64,000 nt of DNA, taken from the NCBI RefSeq assembly GCF_000829415.1, contig NZ_AP014637.1, positions 3,985,001 to 4,049,000 of the forward strand, written 5' to 3'. Positions 58,760-64,000 of the stretch are shown here, piece by piece. Each line of letters opens with the position of its first letter. Positions within the stretch are counted from its first letter, which is position 1. The notes below the pieces were generated by a model that worked only from the letters and a program-made list of their open reading frames with translations, did not search any database and had not been told where the DNA came from. The position numbers and the translations under genes were made by a program. This stretch comes from Pseudomonas sp. StFLB209 (GTDB lineage: Bacteria; Pseudomonadota; Gammaproteobacteria; Pseudomonadales; Pseudomonadaceae).

Positions 58760-59518
58760 ATGATCGATCAATCCTTCGCCCAGGCCGATCCGCAATGGCT
58801 GGAGCTGACCTGTGTGGCCCGTGAGTGGCTGGACGGACCGTTGGGGCGCATGCTGATTGAAGAAGAGCGGCGTGCTCTGGAAGAAGAACTGGCGCGGTTT
58901 TTCGGCGGTTATCTGGTGCATTACGGGCCGGCGCAACAGACGCCGCCGCAGGCCGTGCAAATCCAGCGCACCGTGCGTCTCGGTGCGCCCTTGCCGGGGA
59001 TGGAAATCGTCTGCGAAGAGCAGGCCTGGCCGTTATGCGAGCACGCGGCTGATGTGGTGGTGCTGCAACATGGCCTGGATTTCTGCCTGTCTCCCCATGG
59101 CTTGTTGCGTGAGGCGGCCAGCAGTGTGCGTCCCGGCGGACATTTGCTGATCGTCGGTATCAACCCCTGGAGCAGTTGGGGCATGCGCCGGGTGTTTGCC
59201 CGCGACGCCTTGCGCAAAGCGCGCTGTATTGCGCCGACAAGGGTGGCCGACTGGCTCAACCTGCTGGGCTTTGCGCTGGAGAAGCGCCGCTTCGGGTGTT
59301 ATCGTCCGCCGTTTGCATCGGCCAAGTGGCAGACGCGCTTGCAAGGCATGGAGCGCTGGAGCACCAGCGGTCAGGCATTGGGTGGCGGCTTTTACCTGCT
59401 GGTGGCGCGCAAGCTGGTGGTCGGCCTGCGGCCATTGCGCCAGCCACGCCGCGAGCCCATGGGCAAGCTGATTCCGTTGCCGCTGGCCAAGGTCAACCGT
59501 GACGGTTGTGAGCCTTGA
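58760..59518 (+). CDS. Class I SAM-dependent methyltransferase-like protein
   Basis: A 252-residue protein with a partial methyltransferase fold: ADVVVLQHGLDFCLSPHGLLREAASSVRPGGHLLIVGINPWSSWGMRRVF (motif IV-V region, about residues 94-143) is clear. The usual N-terminal G-x-G-x-G of motif I is not, being replaced by an unusual N-terminal half. The ATG follows GGAGGAACATATCCC. It sits between gloB and rnhA, as yafS does in E. coli; the substrate is unknown. Confidence 0.75.
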   Translation: MIDQSFAQADPQWLELTCVAREWLDGPLGRMLIEEERRALEEELARFFGGYLVHYGPAQQTPPQAVQIQRTVRLGAPLPGMEIVCEEQAWPLCEHAADVVVLQHGLDFCLSPHGLLREAASSVRPGGHLLIVGINPWSSWGMRRVFARDALRKARCIAPTRVADWLNLLGFALEKRRFGCYRPPFASAKWQTRLQGMERWSTSGQALGGGFYLLVARKLVVGLRPLRQPRREPMGKLIPLPLAKVNRDGCEP

Positions 59519-59567
59519 GCGGTTACTGGCTGCCGATGCCCAGGTTTTTTGAATTCGGAATACAGCC

Positions 59568-60014
59568 ATGAGTGAACGCATAGAACTTTTTACCGACGGC
59601 GCCTGCAAGGGCAACCCTGGCCCTGGGGGCTGGGGCGCGCTGCTGGTTTACAAGGGCCAGGAAAAGGAACTTTGGGGTGGCGAAGCCAACACCACCAACA
59701 ACCGCATGGAACTGACTGGCGCGATTCGCGGCCTCGAAGCGCTCAAGCGCCCCTGCGAAGTGACCCTGGTCACCGACTCGCAGTATGTGATGAAAGGCAT
59801 CACCGAGTGGATGGTCAACTGGAAAAAACGCGGCTGGAAGACGGCAGCCAAAGAGCCTGTGAAAAATGCCGACCTCTGGCAGCAACTCGATGAGCAGGTC
59901 AGCCGTCATCAGGTGGAGTGGAAATGGGTGCGCGGCCACATCGGCCACCCCGGCAACGAGCGTGCCGACCAGCTCGCCAATCGTGGCGTGGATGAGGTGC
60001 GCGGCAAGGCCTGA
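59568..60014 (+). CDS. rnhA: Ribonuclease HI
   Basis: Degrades the RNA strand of RNA-DNA hybrids. The 148-residue product has the four catalytic carboxylates: Asp in [18 protein letters not shown] (about residue 8), Glu in [10 protein letters not shown] (about 46), Asp in [11 protein letters not shown] (about 68) and Asp in [12 protein letters not shown]. Length is normal. dnaQ follows on the same strand after a MITE-like insertion. Confidence 0.97.
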   Translation: MSERIELFTDGACKGNPGPGGWGALLVYKGQEKELWGGEANTTNNRMELTGAIRGLEALKRPCEVTLVTDSQYVMKGITEWMVNWKKRGWKTAAKEPVKNADLWQQLDEQVSRHQVEWKWVRGHIGHPGNERADQLANRGVDEVRGKA

Positions 60015-60015
60015 C

Positions 60016-60224
60016 GGGCACCTCTAAAAACTACCTGCTGGCTGGGCGCCTGCGGCGTTACGCGCGCCATCGCGTTGTTGAAATCAGGCTCGTGCGCGAG
60101 TCCGACGGAGTGCCGCCCAATCAAAATGCTCATGTACAACCCGTAAAGTCGAGCGCGACTCCGACCGTTTTTCGCCTGATTTCGCCTAGCGCTGACTGCC
60201 TCGCCTACGTTTTTAGAGGTACCC
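60016..60224. repeat. MITE-like element, copy B, between rnhA and dnaQ
   Basis: A 209-base non-coding unit with terminal inverted repeats: GGGCACCTCTAAAAAC at the left and the reverse complement of GGGTACCTCTAAAAAC at the right (15 of 16 bases). Inner inverted words GAAATCAGGC (60080-60089) and GCCTGATTTC (60174-60183) allow a long hairpin. Its reverse complement shares the core of the 58513-58652 element. It starts one base after the rnhA stop region and separates rnhA from the dnaQ promoter. Confidence 0.7.
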
Positions 60225-60309
60225 TTGAAGTGCTGCCGGGGCAGTGCTGCCAACCGCGCACTGTCTGAACCCATGCTAATATTCGGGCCTGCACAAGAGG
60301 CAACAGAAT

Positions 60310-61077
60310 ATGTCATCGCAAAACCTTGATAATCGTTCGATCGTGCTCGATACCGAAACCACCGGCATGCCGGTGACTGAAGGTCACCGGATCATCGAGA
60401 TCGGTTGTGTCGAGTTGATTGGCCGGCGCCTGACCGGCCGGCACTTTCACGTCTACCTGCAACCTGACCGCGAAAGCGATGAGGGGGCAATTGGCGTGCA
60501 CGGTATCACCGACCAATTCCTGGTCGGCAAGCCGCGGTTTGCCGAGGTCGCCGACGAGTTCTACGAGTTCATTCGCGGCGCACAGCTGATCATTCACAAC
60601 GCGACGTTCGACGTTGGCTTCATCAATAACGAATTCGCCTTGCTGGGGCAGCAGGATCGAGCCGACGTCAGCCGTTACTGCACGGTACTCGATACCCTGG
60701 CCATGGCCCGTGAGCGCCACCCCGGCCAGCGCAACAGTCTTGATGCACTGTGCAAACGCTATGACGTAGACAACTCTGGCCGTGACCTGCACGGCGCATT
60801 GCTCGACTCGGAAATTCTGGCCGACGTCTACCTGGCCATGACTGGCGGGCAGACCACGCTGTCGTTGTCGGGGCAGGGCGCCGATGGCGGTGAAGGAGGC
60901 TCGGATCGCCCAAGTGAAATTCGTCGTCTGCCAGCCGACCGGCCTGCCGGGCGCATCTTGCGTGCCAGCGCCGATGAACTGGCGGCTCACGAGGCGCGCA
61001 TGGCAATCATCGCCAAGGCCGCCGGCGCTCCGGCGCTGTGGGTGCAGATGCAGGAAGCCGGGCAGTCGGCCAACTGA
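60310..61077 (+). CDS. dnaQ: DNA polymerase III epsilon (proofreading) subunit
   Basis: The 3'-5' exonuclease of the replicase. The 255-residue product has Exo I VLDTETTGMP (residues 12-21), Exo II HNATFDVGFINNEF (about 97-110) and Exo III HGALLDSEILADVYLAMTGGQ (about 161-181). The C-terminal part (GEGGSDRPSEIRRL onward) should contact the polymerase. The ATG at 60310 is in standard position with AAGAGGCAACAG upstream. Confidence 0.96.
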   Translation: MSSQNLDNRSIVLDTETTGMPVTEGHRIIEIGCVELIGRRLTGRHFHVYLQPDRESDEGAIGVHGITDQFLVGKPRFAEVADEFYEFIRGAQLIIHNATFDVGFINNEFALLGQQDRADVSRYCTVLDTLAMARERHPGQRNSLDALCKRYDVDNSGRDLHGALLDSEILADVYLAMTGGQTTLSLSGQGADGGEGGSDRPSEIRRLPADRPAGRILRASADELAAHEARMAIIAKAAGAPALWVQMQEAGQSAN

Positions 61078-61098
61078 CCAGCCTCTGAGCCGACCCGT

Positions 61099-61653
61099 AT
61101 GAAAATCCATCCGGCCCTGGCGATTCGTCCCGCCGACGAGCAGTTCGAGGACTACCTGCTCAACGGTGTGTTCACCTTCATGGTGCGCAGTTTCGCCACG
61201 GTTCGGCTCGGTGAGCCGGTGGCTGACTGGCCGCTTGAGCAGGTCAAGCCGTTTGAAAAAAACTACGGGATTGACTCAGAAGAGTTCAGCCAGCGGCGCG
61301 AATCGACCAACGCCACTGTGCTGGTGGCCTGGCTGGATGATCAGCCGGTCGGCCATCTGGCGATCCGGCCACACTGGAATGGCTTTGCCTATATAGATGA
61401 ACTGGCGGTGGACGCGCCTGCCCGCCGCAATGGCGTGGCCCGCTCGCTGCTGGAAAGTGCCAGAGGCTGGAGCGAGAAGCACAACCTGGCAGGCATCATG
61501 CTTGAAACCCAGAACAACAATCTGGACGCCTGCCGGTTGTATGAGAAATTCGGTTTTGTGGTGGGTGGAGTCGACCATCTGAGTTATCGCGCAATTGATC
61601 CGCAGACCCGCGAAGTGGCGATTTTCTGGTACCTGATCTTTCCCGCAGGCTAA
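61099..61653 (+). CDS. GNAT-family N-acetyltransferase
   Basis: A 184-residue GNAT protein. The fold is visible in VLVAWLDDQPVGHLAIRP, IDELAVDAPARRNGVARSLLESARGWSE (acetyl-CoA binding, about residues 98-125) and NNNLDACRLYEKFGFVVGGVDHLSY. This arrangement resembles streptothricin-type acetyltransferases, but resistance cannot be claimed from sequence alone. It starts 21 bases after dnaQ in the same direction, so it may share its transcript. Confidence 0.85.
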   Translation: MKIHPALAIRPADEQFEDYLLNGVFTFMVRSFATVRLGEPVADWPLEQVKPFEKNYGIDSEEFSQRRESTNATVLVAWLDDQPVGHLAIRPHWNGFAYIDELAVDAPARRNGVARSLLESARGWSEKHNLAGIMLETQNNNLDACRLYEKFGFVVGGVDHLSYRAIDPQTREVAIFWYLIFPAG

Positions 61654-61660
61654 GACGCCC

Positions 61661-61873
61661 TCAAGGGATGCGGGTCATCTTCACGCCATTTTGTACCAGT
61701 TCGAACTCGTCGCCGCCCAGGTGATTGACCCGGTCGCCAATCGCCAACCGATACGTGGTCACCACAGTTGCGCCACCGACCCCATCAATCTGCGCCTCCT
61801 GAAATTCATGCACCGGATAGACGCGACCCTCGGCATCTCTTGCTTGAAACTGCCCGACCAGAACTGAAGCCAT
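61661..61873 (-). CDS. Small conserved hypothetical protein
   Basis: A 70-residue protein (ASVLVGQFQARDAEGRVYPVHEFQEAQIDG..., ending VQNGVKMTRIP) with alternating beta-strand character, reminiscent of small beta-barrel proteins. No membrane segment or enzyme motif. The ATG at 61873 has AAGGC upstream; the longer reading adds 14 unlikely residues. Convergent with the GNAT gene. Confidence 0.7.
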   Translation of the reverse strand: MASVLVGQFQARDAEGRVYPVHEFQEAQIDGVGGATVVTTYRLAIGDRVNHLGGDEFELVQNGVKMTRIP

Positions 61874-62070
61874 TTGCCTTGAACCTCTGAAAATAACCGC
61901 ATAATTGCCTGTCAATCGCGGCTGTAGACCATCAAATCGGCGACTGGTTCGCTCTCTGCCCGAGCATCAAGGTGCAGCAAGGCTTAAAGAAAAAAGCACA
62001 GGCTTCATACATTCAACGCGGGCGCTGGTCTATAACTCAAGTTTCCTTGAACCCAGCGCCGGAGTTTTTT

Positions 62071-62631
62071 ATGAGTCAGGTCCATCGCATTGCCGTACTG
62101 GTCGGCAGCCTGAGAAAAGAGTCGATCAACCGCAAGATTGCCCTGGCCCTGGCCGGGCTGGCACCGCCGAGCCTGGAGTTGAAGATCGTCGAGATCGGTG
62201 ATCTGCCGCTGTATAACGAAGATATCGACGGTGCCAGCCCGCCAGCAGCCTACACCCGTTTTCGCGATGAGCTGGCCGCTGCCGATGGCCTGCTGTTCGT
62301 GACCCCGGAGTACAACCGCTCGGTGCCCGGTGCCCTGAAAAATGCCATCGACGTCGGTTCGCGCCCTTACGGCCAGAGCAAGATGAGCGGCAAGCCAGGC
62401 GCGGTGATCAGTGCCTCGCCGGGTGCCATTGGCGGCTTTGGTGCCAACCATCACCTGCGTCAGTCACTGGTGTTCCTCGATGTAGCGACCTTGCAGCAGC
62501 CAGAATCCTACCTGGGTAACATCGGCGCCAGCTTTGATGAAAATGGCGAGCTCAACGAGCGCACCACGGCCTTCCTGAAAACCTTCATCGAGACCTTCGC
62601 CGCCTGGGTCGAGAAAACCCGCAAATTCTGA
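62071..62631 (+). CDS. NADPH-dependent FMN reductase (ChrR/azoreductase-like)
   Basis: A 186-residue flavodoxin-fold quinone/FMN reductase: VLVGSLRKESINRKIALALAG (phosphate-binding loop, residues 9-29), FVTPEYNRSVPGALKNAIDVGSRPYG (flavin and dimer contacts, about 76-101) and ISASPGAIGGFGANHHLRQSLVFL. This matches the NADPH-dependent FMN reductase family that includes ChrR and YieF. It could reduce quinones, chromate or azo dyes. GGAG lies six bases before the ATG at 62071. Confidence 0.88.
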   Translation: MSQVHRIAVLVGSLRKESINRKIALALAGLAPPSLELKIVEIGDLPLYNEDIDGASPPAAYTRFRDELAAADGLLFVTPEYNRSVPGALKNAIDVGSRPYGQSKMSGKPGAVISASPGAIGGFGANHHLRQSLVFLDVATLQQPESYLGNIGASFDENGELNERTTAFLKTFIETFAAWVEKTRKF

Positions 62632-62643
62632 GTCAGTCAGTGC

Positions 62644-62671
62644 AGGGATTGCCATATGTATGGCAGTCCCT
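62644..62671 (+). terminator. Stem-loop after the FMN reductase gene
   Basis: AGGGATTGCCATA/TATGGCAGTCCCT is a near-perfect 13-base stem with one T-G mismatch position and a two-base centre. The following TCGTCACACT is not a T-run, so termination strength is uncertain. Confidence 0.55.
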
Positions 62672-62760
62672 CGTCACACTCTGGTTACGCTCCTTTTCCA
62701 TTTGATGCATTACCGGCACCTGTTGTGTCCGGTGATGCCTTGTGCAAAAGGAAATTTGCC

Positions 62761-64000
62761 ATGTCGCCCACACCTTATTTTCACCCTGAGCCGCTACGTC
62801 AGCGGTTCATGCAGCATGTGCAGGCTGCACAAGCTGCACAGCGTATCGATGCCGATCAAGCACACTGGCTACAGCGATTTTCCGATATCGAGCAGCCTCT
62901 GCTCAGCGATGATCCGCCGGTTTTGCACTGCCTGATTCTGGAGGACGGCTCGCCGGTACCGTTGGCACTGGCCTCGGCGATTCTGATCGTGCGTCGTCAT
63001 GCGACGGGCGAGACCCTGTACCTGGACAGCCTGGCGCACGGGCTTGAGTGTTTCACCGAGCGTAGTCAGCTGGCGAGCTGGTTGAGGCAACGCTTCGCGA
63101 TTCGCAGCGGGCTCAATCCGGAGTTCGAGTATCAGGTTCTTGAAGGCTCGCTGTTTGAGCAGCGCATGCTGTTGATCGTCGATCACCAGGTGCAGGCCTT
63201 GAACGGGCTGTTGGCTACGCTGCAAAAGCTGCCGTCGCTACAGCAGGCCATCGGCCGGATGCTCAAGCCCAGACTGCAAGCGATCTGGCCCGCAACAGCG
63301 ATCGACCCTCAAGCGCTTACGGTGCAGATTGTCGAGACCGAGCCTGGCAAGTCTGGAGCTGATGCTCAGACCATCGTTCGGGTACTGCCCCCTGAGCAGG
63401 CGGTACTTGGCCTTCTGACTGGCGAGGCATTGCCGGACAACCAGCAGTTGCGCTTTCTGGACCGGCATGGTGAGGAACTGGGTTCACTTGGGGATGCACA
63501 GTTCAAGTGGCAGCTCAATGAGTTGACCGGTGATTATGAAGCGTTGCTTGCCGACTACTGGGCGATTGCCGATGAACAGCGAGTGAGTCGCCGCGAGCGT
63601 GTAGCTCAACTACTGGCTGACGGCTTTACCCATCAGGCATTGGCGCTGCAAGCGTTATCGCCAACAGATACGCAGGTGTTGCTCAGATTGGGTGTGCAGC
63701 CGCTCGGGACAGAGCCCGCGGTGGCGGTCAAGCGGCTTTCGTTGAGCGCCGCCCAGCAGGGGCCGTTCAAGCTGGTCAGTCTTTATCTTGTTCATCTGGA
63801 GGGCGGCTACGCGCTTTATTCGCCGGGCAAGGGCCTGCGCCTTGTCGGCAACTGGCAAGCCTTGATGCAACTGGCCAACAGCTCTGCCGGGCGCAGCGAA
63901 CTGCGCGATTATCTGTCGCTGGACGACCAGCGCCTGTTCACCGCAAGCACCGGCCTGCAACTGCACAGCCACGACCTGGCCCGGCCGTTGTTCCTCGACT
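62761..64000 (+). CDS. DUF6543/dermonecrotic-toxin-like large protein, N-terminal part
   Basis: The frame from the ATG at 62761 (AAAGGAAATTTGCC upstream) stays open to the window end, giving at least 413 residues; the C-terminus is outside. The visible part contains VPLALASAILIVRRHATGETLYLDSLAHGLECFTERSQLASWLRQRF, NPEFEYQVLEGSLFEQRMLLIVDHQV and LYSPGKGLRLVGNW, the pattern of Pseudomonas proteins annotated with DUF6543 or a dermonecrotic-toxin domain, usually well over 1000 residues. No signal peptide is seen. A toxin or effector role is inferred from family annotation only. It stands alone behind a hairpin. Confidence 0.7.
   Translation, partial: MSPTPYFHPEPLRQRFMQHVQAAQAAQRIDADQAHWLQRFSDIEQPLLSDDPPVLHCLILEDGSPVPLALASAILIVRRHATGETLYLDSLAHGLECFTERSQLASWLRQRFAIRSGLNPEFEYQVLEGSLFEQRMLLIVDHQVQALNGLLATLQKLPSLQQAIGRMLKPRLQAIWPATAIDPQALTVQIVETEPGKSGADAQTIVRVLPPEQAVLGLLTGEALPDNQQLRFLDRHGEELGSLGDAQFKWQLNELTGDYEALLADYWAIADEQRVSRRERVAQLLADGFTHQALALQALSPTDTQVLLRLGVQPLGTEPAVAVKRLSLSAAQQGPFKLVSLYLVHLEGGYALYSPGKGLRLVGNWQALMQLANSSAGRSELRDYLSLDDQRLFTASTGLQLHSHDLARPLFLD

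Overview
The window is a piece of a Pseudomonas chromosome, most likely from the fluorescens/putida side of the genus. The evidence is the phenylacetate gene order (paaY-paaX divergent from paaFGHIJK and paaABCDE, then a DUF485 gene and paaL), an RsmE-type CsrA, the tig-clpP-clpX-lon-hupB-ppiD block, a Pseudomonas-type REP element, and small Pseudomonas families such as DUF1652 and a DUF6543 toxin-like protein. Coding density is high and codon use looks uniform. I see no prophage, integron, IS transposase, rRNA or CRISPR array.

Layout. 1-12939: the complete upper and lower phenylacetyl-CoA pathway. PaaK makes phenylacetyl-CoA, PaaABCE with PaaD epoxidises the ring, PaaG isomerises the epoxide, and PaaF, PaaH and PaaJ carry out the beta-oxidation steps. 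PaaI and PaaY are thioesterases. PaaX is the repressor and PaaL the uptake permease (only its N-terminus is inside). The ring-opening enzyme PaaZ/PaaN is not in the window. 13098-22506: accessory and regulatory genes, namely a hybrid sensor kinase, a membrane protein/Xre regulator pair behind a palindromic operator, an alpha/beta hydrolase, a GNAT enzyme, DUF1652, a lone FAD oxidoreductase, a DUF465 protein, a three-gene stress/membrane operon and csrA/rsmE.

23053-26276: gluconate uptake and phosphorylation (gntP, gntK) with the LacI-type repressor gntR and three near-identical operator palindromes. 26300-28431: a GlcG/HbpS-like protein followed by a shortened, catalytically degenerate malate-synthase-G-like protein, the oddest gene pair in the window. 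28692-32390: tyrosine/homogentisate catabolism (hpd, hmgA, fahA) without maiA or hmgR. 32396-38566: housekeeping genes lpxH, ppiB, glnS, cysS and folD, then a tRNA-Arg/His/Leu cluster.

38935-47538: protein quality control (trigger factor, ClpP, ClpX, Lon with a sigma-32-like promoter, HU-beta, PpiD). 47676-55906: fabI at the end of a yej-type peptide ABC transporter operon carrying two tandem substrate-binding protein genes. 55995-64000: mltD, gloB, a SAM methyltransferase, rnhA, dnaQ, a GNAT enzyme, a small conserved protein, an FMN reductase and the 5' part of a large DUF6543 gene. Two related MITE-like repeats flank the methyltransferase-rnhA pair.

All calls rest on reading the translated sequences and motifs; no database search was run.
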